Origin: an uncultured Butyricicoccus sp.
GTDB taxonomy: Bacteria > Bacillota > Clostridia > Oscillospirales > Butyricicoccaceae
Length of the DNA: 64,000 nucleotides
NCBI GenBank assembly: GCA_944384745.1
Contig: CALWUO010000002.1
Coordinates: 81,616 to 145,615 of the forward strand
Reading direction: 5' to 3'
Position numbers and translations under genes: made by a program. Within the stretch, counting starts at the first letter, position 1. The number at the start of each line of letters is the position of its first letter. Shown here one piece after another: positions 1 to 8,982 of this stretch. The notes beneath the pieces were generated by a model. That model saw only the letters and a program-made list of their open reading frames with translations, was not told the origin of the DNA and did not search any database.

Positions 1-1
1 T

Positions 2-946
2 GGTATGCCAACAGAGACGGTTTATGGTTTAGCCGCAAATGCATTAAATGGCGAAGCAGTAAAAAAAATATTTATTGCAAAAGGCAGACCACAGGATAAC
101 CCACTTATAGTTCATATTGCAGATATAAAACAAATGGATAAATTAGTGAGTTATATACCTGAAAATGCAAAAAAACTTGCAAATGCTTTTTGGCCAGGAC
201 CGCTTACTATTATATTGCCAAAGTCTGAATGTATACCAATAGAAGTAAGTGCAGGACTTGACACTGTGGGAATACGTTTTCCAAGCCATAAGGTTGCACA
301 AAAGCTTATTGAAACTGCTGGAGTTCCACTTGCAGCACCATCTGCTAATTTATCTGGTAGACCATCTACAACAACAGCCCAACATGTTATTGAGGATTTA
401 AATGGAAAAATTCCTGCTGTGCTTGAGGGTGGAGCATGTACAGTTGGTGTGGAGTCAACTGTTATATCTCTGGCTGGTAATAAACCAAGACTTTTAAGAC
501 CAGGAGGAATATCACTTGAGCAATTAAGAGATATTATTGGTGAAGTCGAAGTGGATAGAGCTATTAAAGAAAAAATAGGTGATGATGTAAGAGTTTCCGC
601 ACCTGGAATGAAATATAGACATTATGCACCTAAAGCACCAGTTACTGTTGTATGTGGTGATGCTGATAAAACAGCTAACTATATAAAACAAAATGCAAAG
701 TCAAATGCAGGGGTTTTATGTTTTAAAGAATATATTGATATATTTAATGGTTACAAGTGTTTTGAAATGGGTTCTAAAAATGATGTGAGTTCACAAGCTA
801 AAAGAATATTTGATGCACTTAGGGCTTTTGATGAAACAGATGTAAATGAAATTTGGAGTCAATGCCCATCAGATGAGGGTTTAGGTCTTGCAGTTGCTAA
901 CAGACTTAAAAAAGCAGCAGGTTTTCATGTTATAAATCTAGGGTGA
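2..946 (+). CDS. ywlC: L-threonylcarbamoyladenylate synthase (Sua5/YwlC type), 5' end cut off
   Basis: This enzyme makes threonylcarbamoyl-AMP from threonine, bicarbonate and ATP for the t6A37 modification of ANN-decoding tRNAs. The visible protein starts inside the family motif PTETVYGL, which normally lies about 25-40 residues from the N terminus, so the true start lies upstream of the window and the first visible Met is internal. The YrdC-type core is followed by the typical SPGMKYRHYAPKAP linker and a C-terminal Sua5 domain, so this is the long form. coaE begins 4 bases after its stop, suggesting one transcript. The identification is firm; the start is not visible. Confidence 0.93.
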   Translation, partial: GMPTETVYGLAANALNGEAVKKIFIAKGRPQDNPLIVHIADIKQMDKLVSYIPENAKKLANAFWPGPLTIILPKSECIPIEVSAGLDTVGIRFPSHKVAQKLIETAGVPLAAPSANLSGRPSTTTAQHVIEDLNGKIPAVLEGGACTVGVESTVISLAGNKPRLLRPGGISLEQLRDIIGEVEVDRAIKEKIGDDVRVSAPGMKYRHYAPKAPVTVVCGDADKTANYIKQNAKSNAGVLCFKEYIDIFNGYKCFEMGSKNDVSSQAKRIFDALRAFDETDVNEIWSQCPSDEGLGLAVANRLKKAAGFHVINLG

Positions 947-950
947 TATT

Positions 951-1541
951 ATGAAAATTATAGGACTTACAGGCGGCTCTGGTGCAGGTAAAAGCATAGT
1001 TGCAACAGAATTTAAAAAACTGGGTGCAGGTATAGTTGATGCAGATGATGTTTACAGAAAGCTTTGTGATGAAAATTTGGATATGCTTTTTGAACTTCAA
1101 AAAACATTTGGTGATATTTTAACAATAGATAAAAAGCTTAATAGACAAAAACTTGCAAGTATAGTTTTTTCAGATAACGATAAACTTAAAAAGTTAAATG
1201 AAATAACAGTTTCATATATAAAAAAAGCAAGCGATGAAAAATTTAAAATTTTAGAAGAAAACGGTGTTCAAATAGCACTTTATGATGCACCAACACTATT
1301 TGAAACAGGAGTAAATTCTATATGCGACAGTGTAATAGGAATAATTGCCGACAAGGACACACGAATAGAACGAATAATAAAGCGTGATAATATATCTAAA
1401 CAGGCGGCAATCGCTAGAATAAATTCACAGCCTGATGATAGCTTTTATTATCAAAGGTGCAATTATATAATCGAAAATAATGTTTCACATGAAACATTGA
1501 CAAATCAAGTTAAACAGCTATGGGAAAAGCTTGTTAAATAA
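951..1541 (+). CDS. coaE: dephospho-CoA kinase
   Basis: It phosphorylates the 3' hydroxyl of dephospho-CoA ribose, the last step of coenzyme A synthesis, in the cytoplasm. A Walker A P-loop GLTGGSGAGKS lies at residues 5-15, followed by the family's DADDVYRKL segment near residue 30. The length of 196 residues is normal for CoaE. It follows the Sua5-type gene by 4 bases. Its 3' part contains a 16-bp parS-like sequence at 1481-1496, so those codons may be under a second constraint. Confidence 0.93.
   Translation: MKIIGLTGGSGAGKSIVATEFKKLGAGIVDADDVYRKLCDENLDMLFELQKTFGDILTIDKKLNRQKLASIVFSDNDKLKKLNEITVSYIKKASDEKFKILEENGVQIALYDAPTLFETGVNSICDSVIGIIADKDTRIERIIKRDNISKQAAIARINSQPDDSFYYQRCNYIIENNVSHETLTNQVKQLWEKLVK
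1481..1496 (+). promoter_or_regulatory. parS-like ParB-binding site, copy 1
   Basis: The sequence TGTTTCACATGAAACA matches the widely conserved bacterial parS consensus TGTTTCACGTGAAACA at 15 of 16 positions. It sits inside the coaE reading frame. Identical copies are at 4925-4940 and, in reverse orientation, 7067-7082. Function as a ParB nucleation site is inferred from sequence only. Confidence 0.65.
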
Positions 1542-1571
1542 AAATTTATGTTTTAAAGGAGAATGATAAAT

Positions 1572-2945
1572 ATGACTTCAGAAGAACTATTTTATGACAG
1601 AAAGCCTGCTTTTGATAGAATTGATGAAAATGCAGCAAATGACTATGCAAAAGGATATAAGGAATTTTTAGACCAAGGCAAAACAGAACGTGATGCAGTA
1701 GAAGCTATTTTACAAATGGCTAATAAAGCTGGTTTTAAGGCTTATGAGCGTGGAATGGAGCTTAAAGCAGGCGATAAAGTATATAAAGTAAATCGTAATA
1801 AAGCTATTGCACTCGCTGTAATTGGTAATAAGCCTATAAAAGAGGGTATTCGTTTAACAGCAGCACATCTTGACGCACCTAGAATTGATATTCGTACAGT
1901 GCCACTATATGAACAAGATGGAATGGCATTTTTTAAAACACATTATTATGGTGGTATTAAAAAATATCAATGGCTTGCAATTCCATTGGAACTTCGTGGT
2001 GTTGTATGTGTTTGTAAAGATGGTAAAACTCAAACAGTTAATATTAGCATTGGTGCAAATCCAGATGACCCTAAATTTGTAATTACTGATTTATTGCCAC
2101 ACCTTGCAAGCAAACAAATGCAACAGAAAATGGTTGATGGTATTAAGGCAGAAAATATGAATATTTTAATAGCCTCTAAACCAACAGATGAAGAAAAAGA
2201 TTGCAAAGATAAGATTAAGCTTGCAGTTATGAAATATTTAAATGAAAAGTATGGTATGAGAGAAATTGATTTTCTATCAGCAGAACTTTCATGTGTCCCA
2301 GCATTTAATGCATGTGATGTAGGCTTTGACCGTTCTATGATTGGTGCTTATGGTCATGATGACAGAGTTTGTTCTTATCCAGCAGCAACTGCAATTATGG
2401 ATTTAAAGGAAACTCCAGAGCATACTTCTGTATGTCTGCTTGTAGATAAGGAAGAAATAGGTTCTGAGGGTGTAACTGGTATGAAAAGTAAATTCTTTGA
2501 TACTTTTATGGAGGATTTATGTGGTGGTTTAACAGGTGAATGTTATGAAAACAGCATTTGTCTGTCAACCGATGTATGTAACGCTTATGACCCTAACTAT
2601 GCAGATGTATCTGAACCAAGAAATGATGCAAGAATTAACTGTGGTTTTGCACTTATGAAATATAGCGGTGCAAGAGGTAAATCAGGTACAAGTGACGCTT
2701 CAGCAGAAGTAATGGCTAGAGTTCGCAATATTATGGAGTGTGCAGGAGTTCCATGGCAAACAGCACAGCTTGGTAGAGTAGACCAAGGCGGTGGCGGTAC
2801 AGTTGCAATGTATCTTGCAAATAGAAATATTGATACAATTGATGCAGGTGTACCAGTGCTTTCAATGCATGCACCATTTGAAGTTATTTCTAAAGTGGAT
2901 TTATATAGTGCATATTTGGGTATGGGTGCATTTTATAAATCATAA
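1572..2945 (+). CDS. M18-family zinc aminopeptidase
   Basis: It is expected to be a cytoplasmic dinuclear-zinc aminopeptidase removing N-terminal acidic or neutral residues. Family metal-site motifs are visible: TAAHLDAPRID (His and Asp ligands) near residue 100, DKEEIGSEG (catalytic and ligand acidic residues) near 295 and a C-terminal SMHAPFEV (His ligand). An ATG occurs at 1563, but the Shine-Dalgarno AAAGGAG ends at 1561, so the ATG at 1572, ten bases away, is the likely start, giving 457 residues. It follows coaE by 30 bases. Confidence 0.9.
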   Translation: MTSEELFYDRKPAFDRIDENAANDYAKGYKEFLDQGKTERDAVEAILQMANKAGFKAYERGMELKAGDKVYKVNRNKAIALAVIGNKPIKEGIRLTAAHLDAPRIDIRTVPLYEQDGMAFFKTHYYGGIKKYQWLAIPLELRGVVCVCKDGKTQTVNISIGANPDDPKFVITDLLPHLASKQMQQKMVDGIKAENMNILIASKPTDEEKDCKDKIKLAVMKYLNEKYGMREIDFLSAELSCVPAFNACDVGFDRSMIGAYGHDDRVCSYPAATAIMDLKETPEHTSVCLLVDKEEIGSEGVTGMKSKFFDTFMEDLCGGLTGECYENSICLSTDVCNAYDPNYADVSEPRNDARINCGFALMKYSGARGKSGTSDASAEVMARVRNIMECAGVPWQTAQLGRVDQGGGGTVAMYLANRNIDTIDAGVPVLSMHAPFEVISKVDLYSAYLGMGAFYKS

Positions 2946-3046
2946 ATATAAAATAGTAGATGTAATATAATTTGCCATATAATGAACATATTACAAAAAT
3001 ATATGTTTATTTTATATATTATTACTAGAAAAATATTACTATACAC

Positions 3047-3075
3047 TTGACAAATAAGCCGTTAATGTACAAAAT
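3047..3075 (+). promoter_or_regulatory. candidate sigma-A promoter for enzyme I
   Basis: TTGACA at 3047-3052 and CAAAAT at 3070-3075 are separated by 17 bases. The -10 is imperfect. This would leave a leader of about 115 bases before the TTG start of the enzyme I gene; a small CCTAT/ATAGG hairpin lies near the ribosome-binding site. The rest of 2946-3196 shows no gene. Confidence 0.45.
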
Positions 3076-3196
3076 AATATCAAGAGGAATTTCTTTGGCA
3101 TTATATTGTCAATGAAATAAGGAGAATACTATAATTTTAATTTAACTCTATAACCTATATAAATAGGTATGAAGTAAGAGGAAGGATGAAGGCAAA

Positions 3197-4894
3197 TTGT
3201 TAAAAATTCAGGCATTAGGTGTATCAGAAGGTTTAGTAAAAGCAAAGGCATTTGTACTGGCTGAGCCAGATTTAACTGTTACTAAGCAGACAGTTACTGA
3301 TATCGCAGCAGAACAGGCTCGTGTTGATGATGCCATTAACAAGGCAAAGGCTCAGATTGAAGCTATTATGGAAGAAGCAGGAGATACTTTAGGCGATGAT
3401 GCTGAAATCTTTGAAGCACATCTTATGATGATTGAAGATGAAGATTTCATTGAAGGTATGAAGAACATTATCGCAGATGAAAATGTTTGTGCAGAGTATG
3501 CTTGTAAAGTAAACTGTGAAAACTTCCAAGAAATGTTCCGCGCAATGGACAGCGAATACATGCAGGCTCGTGCAGCTGATGTTGGCGATATTTCTATGCG
3601 TGTATTAAAGGTTCTAAAGGGTATTTCTGATAATATGATTGATACCATTAGTGAACCATGTATTATTGTTGCAAATGATTTAACTCCATCAGATACCGCT
3701 AAAGTTGGCACAAAGCCAGTTATGGGCTTTATTACTGAAATCGGTGGCAGAACAAGCCACTCTGCAATTATGGCTCGTTCTATGGGTCTACCAGCAGCCG
3801 CTGGTGCAGGTGAGCAGGCTCGTATTATTAAAAATGGTGATTATGTATTACTCGATGGTTGTAGCGGTGAGGTTGTTCTAAATCCTGAGAAGGAAGTGGA
3901 AGAAGAGTTTGACCGTAAAAAGGCAAAATTCGATGAGCAGCGTCGTATGCTTGAAACATATCGCACTCAGCAAGGTGCAACTTCTGATGGTCACCGTGTA
4001 ATTATTGAAGGTAACATCGGTACACCAGCTGATGCAGAACGTGTAGATGCTGTTGGTGGTGAAGGTGTAGGTCTATTCCGTTCCGAATTCTTATTTATGG
4101 ACCGTTCTGACCTTCCAGGCGAAGATGAGCAGTTTGAGGCTTATAAAAAGGCAGCTGAGATTATGACCGACCGCCCTGTTATTATCCGTACTCTTGATAT
4201 TGGTGGTGACAAGGAAGTTCCAGCTTTAGAGCTTGAAAAAGAGCAAAATCCATTCTTAGGTTATCGTGCTATTCGTATTTGTCTTGACCGTGAAGAGTTA
4301 TTTATGACTCAGCTTCGTGCATTACTTCGTGCATCTGCATTTGGTGATGTTCGTATTATGTTCCCAATGATTTCTTCTCTTGAAGAAGTTCTAAGTGCCA
4401 AGAAGATGGTAGAAAAGGCTAAGGAGCAGTTAAAGGCAGAGGGCATTGCATATAACAATGATATTAAAATTGGTATTATGATTGAAATTCCTGTTGCTGC
4501 TGTATGTGCAGATATACTTGCTAAGGAAGTTGACTTCTTCTCCATTGGTACTAATGACCTAATTCAGTATTCATGTGCTGTTGACCGTATTAACGACAAG
4601 ATTTCTTCTCTCTATCGTCCATTACACCCAGGTGTTCTCCGTCTTATCAAGATGGCAGCAGACGCAGCAAAAGCAGAGGGCATTGAATGTGGCGTATGTG
4701 GTGAGATGGCAGGTTCTCGTGGTATGGCAAGTGTTCTTTGTGGTCTAGGTGTAACAAACCTATCTATGTCTGCATCTTCAATTCTTGCAGCTAAATCTGA
4801 CCTTGCACACCATACTTATGAGGAGTGTGTAAAGCTTGCTGAAAGCTTGCTAGGCGGTTCATCTGCAACTCAAAATGAAAACACATTCGGCTAA
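3197..4894 (+). CDS. ptsI: PTS enzyme I (phosphoenolpyruvate-protein phosphotransferase)
   Basis: It transfers phosphate from phosphoenolpyruvate to HPr, starting the sugar phosphotransferase cascade in the cytoplasm. The phospho-histidine motif GGRTSHSAIMARS places the acceptor at His188. The C-terminal PEP-binding barrel shows GEGVGLFRSEFLFMDR, the IGTNDLIQY segment and the catalytic-Cys region ECGVCGEMAG. Length 565 is close to the usual 570-575. The start is TTG at 3197, preceded by a GAGGAAGGA Shine-Dalgarno. No HPr or EIIA gene adjoins it, so it appears monocistronic. Confidence 0.95.
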   Translation: MLKIQALGVSEGLVKAKAFVLAEPDLTVTKQTVTDIAAEQARVDDAINKAKAQIEAIMEEAGDTLGDDAEIFEAHLMMIEDEDFIEGMKNIIADENVCAEYACKVNCENFQEMFRAMDSEYMQARAADVGDISMRVLKVLKGISDNMIDTISEPCIIVANDLTPSDTAKVGTKPVMGFITEIGGRTSHSAIMARSMGLPAAAGAGEQARIIKNGDYVLLDGCSGEVVLNPEKEVEEEFDRKKAKFDEQRRMLETYRTQQGATSDGHRVIIEGNIGTPADAERVDAVGGEGVGLFRSEFLFMDRSDLPGEDEQFEAYKKAAEIMTDRPVIIRTLDIGGDKEVPALELEKEQNPFLGYRAIRICLDREELFMTQLRALLRASAFGDVRIMFPMISSLEEVLSAKKMVEKAKEQLKAEGIAYNNDIKIGIMIEIPVAAVCADILAKEVDFFSIGTNDLIQYSCAVDRINDKISSLYRPLHPGVLRLIKMAADAAKAEGIECGVCGEMAGSRGMASVLCGLGVTNLSMSASSILAAKSDLAHHTYEECVKLAESLLGGSSATQNENTFG

Positions 4895-4914
4895 TATTTA
4901 AAATAGTATAAGTA

Positions 4915-4955
4915 AATCCGTCTATGTTTCACATGAAACACGGACGGATTTTTTT
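4915..4955 (+). terminator. intrinsic terminator after ptsI, with a parS-like loop
   Basis: AATCCGTC and GACGGATT form an 8-bp stem followed by a T run. The loop is largely the 16-bp parS-like sequence at 4925-4940, which could itself extend the stem. Confidence 0.8.
4925..4940 (+). promoter_or_regulatory. parS-like ParB-binding site, copy 2
   Basis: An exact copy of TGTTTCACATGAAACA, one mismatch from consensus parS, located in the loop of the ptsI terminator between converging genes. Confidence 0.65.
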
Positions 4956-5316
4956 AATCTCCTGATTTATCTTCAGGTTTACAAATAAGAGCAAAAAGGC
5001 AACCGAAAATAATAGCGGCAGCTATACCACCAGCCGCACCAGTTATACCACCAGTAAAAGCACCTAAAAGACCAGATTCAGCGACACCTTTAGCAACGCC
5101 TTTGGCGAGTGAATAGCCAAAACCTAAAAGGGGAACAGTAGCACCAGCACCGCCAAAATCTACAATAGGTTGATATATACCAAGTGCAGTCAATATAACA
5201 CCAAGTACAACATAACTTACAAGTATTCTAGCAGGAGTGAGTTTAGTTCGGTCAATTAGTATTTGAGATAAAGCACAGATTAAACCGCCTGTTAAAAATG
5301 CAGATATATATTGCAT
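4954..5316 (-). CDS. spoVAE: stage V sporulation protein AE (SpoVAE)
   Basis: This small membrane protein belongs to the SpoVA system, which moves dipicolinic acid into the forespore and out at germination. The 120-residue chain has several hydrophobic helices, including MQYISAFLTGGLICALSQIL at the N terminus and a Gly/Ala-rich segment near residues 75-105, as in SpoVAE. The start at 5316 fits the AAGGGG ribosome-binding site; a longer frame reaching 5337 would overlap the end of spoVAD. It lies 4 bases after spoVAD, so the two are co-transcribed. Confidence 0.88.
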   Translation of the reverse strand: MQYISAFLTGGLICALSQILIDRTKLTPARILVSYVVLGVILTALGIYQPIVDFGGAGATVPLLGFGYSLAKGVAKGVAESGLLGAFTGGITGAAGGIAAAIIFGCLFALICKPEDKSGD

Positions 5317-5320
5317 TAAA

Positions 5321-6340
5321 TTACCCCTTTCTTTCAATTACAACAGCATGGCATATACCAACAATAGGTTGACCTTGTTGAATTGATGTAGGGCTCATAA
5401 GAGCACCAGTACCAGCAAATATAAGTTTTTTAAGATTTTTATTTGACATTTCATCAAGCAGATGACCACAAAGTACAGCTGCAGAACAACCACAACCAGA
5501 ACCGCCAGAGTGTACATCTTGATTATCACCATAAAGCATAGAGCCACAATCACTATATACTGTTCTTATATCTATATTATTTTCATCAAACAGGTCTACA
5601 AGTAATCTTGCACCTAAATCACCTAAATCACCAGTAACAATGATATCATAATCACATGGCTTTGTATTTGTGTCATTGAAAAGATTATAAATGGTATCAA
5701 AAGCAGCAGGAGCCATTGCAGCACCCATATTATTAGCGTCTTTAATGCCCATTTCTATCATTTTACCTATAATTGCATGAGTTATGCAAAATTTATTATT
5801 ATTATTATTAGATTTTTCTAGCACAGTAGCACCAGCCGCAGTAGCAGTCCATTGAGCAGTGGGAGGACGTTGACCACCATAGGCAAGTGGAAATCTATAT
5901 TGACGCTCAGCAGAACAAAAATGAGAAGATGCCGCAGTAATTACTTTATTTGCACTTCCAGAATCTATTAAAGATGCTCCTGTTAGCAAGCTTTCAGCCA
6001 TAGTTGAACAAGCACCATAAAGCCCTAAAAATGGCGTATTAGAATTTAAACAAGCAAATGTAGAACCTATGCATTGATTTAATAAATCACCAGCAATAAT
6101 TATATCTATATCAGAAAATTTATAACCCGCTTTTTGCATAGCTGTATTTATAGCAGTTTGTTGCATTTTGCTTTCCGCAAGTTCCCAACTTTTTTGATTG
6201 CATTTTGTATCTTGTTTTATTACATCAAAACAACCTTTTAATGGACCATTGGCTTCTTTTTTTCCAACAACGGCTGCATAACCAGATATTTCGGGTAAAT
6301 TATCAAAAGCAATCGTGTATTTGCCTATACGTCTTGCCAT
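5321..6340 (-). CDS. spoVAD: stage V sporulation protein AD (SpoVAD)
   Basis: SpoVAD is a thiolase-fold protein that binds dipicolinic acid at the spore inner membrane. The family's conserved start (GKYTIAFDNLPEISGYAAVVGKK), the GACSTMAESLLTGASLID segment and HSGGSGCGCSAAVLCGHLL are all present, and 339 residues is the normal length. The AAAAGGAG ribosome-binding site supports the start. In many clostridia spoVAC directly precedes spoVAD; here upstream is a divergent zinc-ribbon gene, so spoVAC is not in this operon. Confidence 0.93.
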   Translation of the reverse strand: MARRIGKYTIAFDNLPEISGYAAVVGKKEANGPLKGCFDVIKQDTKCNQKSWELAESKMQQTAINTAMQKAGYKFSDIDIIIAGDLLNQCIGSTFACLNSNTPFLGLYGACSTMAESLLTGASLIDSGSANKVITAASSHFCSAERQYRFPLAYGGQRPPTAQWTATAAGATVLEKSNNNNNKFCITHAIIGKMIEMGIKDANNMGAAMAPAAFDTIYNLFNDTNTKPCDYDIIVTGDLGDLGARLLVDLFDENNIDIRTVYSDCGSMLYGDNQDVHSGGSGCGCSAAVLCGHLLDEMSNKNLKKLIFAGTGALMSPTSIQQGQPIVGICHAVVIERKG

Positions 6341-6534
6341 TATAAATCACTCCTTTTAATACTTACACTGTTATTTTGCACGATATTTTACATAATATAC
6401 TTATTTTAAAAAGTATTTGTGTTAGGAAATCGACAAAAAATAATTATATTCAAAACATACTATTGAAAATAGTAATTGTATGTTATACTGTTGTAGTATG
6501 GAAAATTAAAGTTTGTTAAAGGAGTAATTTATAA

Positions 6535-7032
6535 ATGTTTTGCACTAAATGCGGAGCAAAAATATATGATGATAACGCTGAATTTTGTAGTGTATGTGGT
6601 GCAGCGCTAAAAGATAATAGCATATCATATGAAAGTGAAACACAGAAAATAAATAGATTGATAAATAAAATAAATAAAGAAAAGTCAGTAAATCATTCAT
6701 TTAATAGCTTTATGTCAGATAGAAAAAATGATGATTTTGAAAGTGATTATAATATAAATCAAAATAAACAAGAAGAAGAGTGGTTAAATCCTGAAGCTAT
6801 AAGCGAAATTTGGAATATACCACAAGGTGCAAATGAAAATCAAAATACAGATGAAGATTCATTGCCAGATGGCACACCAGCATGGTTAGATGAGATAAAG
6901 CAAGAAGAAGAATATCAAGAATATAAGAGCAAATTTCATTTAATGGAGCACCCACTGATATTTACAAGTATAGTTGCATTTTTAATGTTAATTACATCTA
7001 TTATATTGATAGTTGTTATTTGGAATTCATAA
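6535..7032 (+). CDS. zinc-ribbon protein with one C-terminal membrane helix
   Basis: Residues 2-23 form a zinc ribbon with two CxxC pairs (CTKCG and CSVCG). A long acidic, low-complexity middle rich in Glu, Asn and Asp follows, and a single hydrophobic helix at about 145-163 ends the protein. The topology suggests a cytosolic zinc ribbon tethered to the membrane. No enzyme domain is visible and the function is unknown. The AAAGGAG ribosome-binding site supports the start. Its gene diverges from spoVAD and converges with pepF. Confidence 0.75.
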   Translation: MFCTKCGAKIYDDNAEFCSVCGAALKDNSISYESETQKINRLINKINKEKSVNHSFNSFMSDRKNDDFESDYNINQNKQEEEWLNPEAISEIWNIPQGANENQNTDEDSLPDGTPAWLDEIKQEEEYQEYKSKFHLMEHPLIFTSIVAFLMLITSIILIVVIWNS

Positions 7033-7036
7033 AATT

Positions 7037-7070
7037 ACCGCACTCAAAAATATGGGTGCGGTTTATTGTT
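7037..7070. terminator. bidirectional terminator between zinc-ribbon gene and pepF
   Basis: ACCGCACTC pairs with GGGTGCGGT over 9 bp. A T-rich tail follows on the plus strand and an A-rich stretch lies on the other side, so it can serve both converging genes. Confidence 0.7.
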
Positions 7071-7082
7071 TCATGTGAAACA
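7067..7082 (-). promoter_or_regulatory. parS-like ParB-binding site, copy 3
   Basis: TGTTTCATGTGAAACA is the exact reverse complement of the copies at 1481 and 4925. It lies between converging genes and ends immediately before the pepF stop codon. Confidence 0.65.
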
Positions 7083-8873
7083 TTATTTACAAAGACTATT
7101 TAATTCATCAGTTAACGATTTAAAAAGCTCAAGAGCATTTTCAATAGGTTCAGGAGAATTCATATCTATTCCAGCGATTTTAAGAAGTGAAACAGGGTCA
7201 CTAGAGCAGCCTCCAGATAGAAATTTTAAATAATTATCAACAGCAGGCTTACCTTCTTTTAATATTTTTTGAGATAGTGCAATAGCCGCAGAGAAACCAG
7301 TAGCATATTGATATACATAAAAATCATAATAGAAATGTGGTATTCTAGCCCATTCCAAAGCAATTTCATCATCAAGATGAATTTCTTCACCATAATACAG
7401 TTTATTTAAAGCAGCATATTTTTCATCTAATGCATCAGCGGTTAAAGCCTCGCCATTTTTAACCTTTTCACTGCACCAAAGCTCAAATTCAGCAAACATA
7501 GTTTGACGATAAAGAGTACCTCTAAATTGTTCAAGAAAATGGTTTATTAAATATGCACGTTTTTTATTATCTGATGTTTTGCTTAATAAATATTGCATTA
7601 ATAAAGCTTCATTACAAGTAGAGGCAACTTCAGCTACAAAAATAACATAACTAGCATAAGTCGAAGTTTGATTTTTATTAGACAGATATGAGTGTAAAGC
7701 ATGACCCATTTCGTGTACAAGAGTAAACACATCATCAAGAGTATCAGTGTAATTTAAAAGGACATAAGGGTGAACACCATAAGCACCAGCCGAATAAGCA
7801 CCAGAGCGTTTACCTGTATTTTCATATACATCAATCCATCTATTGTTAAAACCCTCTTTAAGCATTGAAATATAGTCATCACCAAGCGGTTTTAATGCCT
7901 CGAGAGCTATATTTTTAGCTTCATCATAGGATATTTTAAAATCCTCATCTGGGATAATAGGTGTATACATATCATAAAAATGAAGAGTATCCAAACCAAG
8001 TAGTTTTTTTCTTAAAGCTACATAGTTATGCATACTTGATAGATTGTTATGAATGGTTTTTATTAAGTTGTGATACATAGTTGTAGGCACTTCAGTATCA
8101 TCTAAAGAGGCTTCGAGAGGTGATTTATATTTTCTCATATCAGCTATAAATTTTAATGCCTGCATTTGGCTGTTTAAAATAGCAGCAGAGGTATTTCTAA
8201 ATTTTCTATACTCTCCATAAAGTGACTCAAAAGCAGATTTTCTAAGCTCACGGTCAGGACTTTGAAGTAGAGGAACAAAACTTCCATGTGTTACTGAATG
8301 TTTGTTTCCATTTGTATCAATAGCATCATTGAAAGTCATATCTGCATCATTTAACATAGAAAAGATTTCGTCAGGAGCTTGTCTTAACATACCAGTAGCC
8401 GCTAAAATTTCCTCACATTCTTTAGAAAGAATATGGTCTTTTTGACGTCTAATTCTATCTAGCATAAGGCGATAATGTTCAAGCTCATTAAGTTCTTTAT
8501 AAAAACCTTGTAGTTTATTTTCATCAATAGCGAGTAACTCTGGTATTTCAAATGCACAAGCGTGATTTATTTCCACAGCAACAGCAGAATATTTATTTTT
8601 CATTTGTTGATAGACTGAGTTTCTAGTATCCTCATCAGATTTACGATAAGCATAATTTCCCAACTTATCCATATTAACAGATAGCTCATCTTGCAGTTTT
8701 AAGAAATCCAAAAGAGTTTTAGCACTATCCGATAGATGACCAGAATAAGCGGTTATTTTACTTATATATTGTTTGGTTTCAGAGAGTTTATTTTCCCAAG
8801 CTTCATCATTAGCGAATAAATCAGCTAAATTCCAAGTAAATTCTGACTGTATTTCATTTCTTAATTTTGCCAT
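7083..8873 (-). CDS. pepF: oligoendopeptidase F (M3B metallopeptidase)
   Basis: A cytoplasmic zinc endopeptidase that cuts peptides of roughly 7-17 residues. The zinc motif HEMGHALHS lies near residue 387, with the downstream Glu ligand region VAEVASTCNEALL and the C-terminal substrate region HFYYDFYVYQYATGFSAA, all typical of M3B enzymes. The length of 596 residues is normal, and AAAGGAG precedes the ATG. It stands alone, facing the zinc-ribbon gene. Confidence 0.95.
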   Translation of the reverse strand: MAKLRNEIQSEFTWNLADLFANDEAWENKLSETKQYISKITAYSGHLSDSAKTLLDFLKLQDELSVNMDKLGNYAYRKSDEDTRNSVYQQMKNKYSAVAVEINHACAFEIPELLAIDENKLQGFYKELNELEHYRLMLDRIRRQKDHILSKECEEILAATGMLRQAPDEIFSMLNDADMTFNDAIDTNGNKHSVTHGSFVPLLQSPDRELRKSAFESLYGEYRKFRNTSAAILNSQMQALKFIADMRKYKSPLEASLDDTEVPTTMYHNLIKTIHNNLSSMHNYVALRKKLLGLDTLHFYDMYTPIIPDEDFKISYDEAKNIALEALKPLGDDYISMLKEGFNNRWIDVYENTGKRSGAYSAGAYGVHPYVLLNYTDTLDDVFTLVHEMGHALHSYLSNKNQTSTYASYVIFVAEVASTCNEALLMQYLLSKTSDNKKRAYLINHFLEQFRGTLYRQTMFAEFELWCSEKVKNGEALTADALDEKYAALNKLYYGEEIHLDDEIALEWARIPHFYYDFYVYQYATGFSAAIALSQKILKEGKPAVDNYLKFLSGGCSSDPVSLLKIAGIDMNSPEPIENALELFKSLTDELNSLCK

Positions 8874-8929
8874 AATAAATCTCCTTTTTAAAAATTAGTA
8901 TAACCAGTTTATTAAATATTATATCATAA

Positions 8930-8978
8930 AAAATAAAAAATTCCCTCGGAAATAATAGGGAGATATTTCCAAGGGAAT
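8930..8978 (-). terminator. strong terminator of the SLH fusion gene
   Basis: Fifteen-base arms, ATTCCCTTGGAAATA and TATTTCCGAGGGAAT on the minus strand, form a long stem followed by a T-rich run. Confidence 0.85.
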
Positions 8979-8982
8979 AGCG

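Noticed and set aside
3352..3711. Antisense open frame within ptsI
   Set aside because: It lies wholly within a strongly supported gene, has no ribosome-binding site and encodes no recognisable protein.
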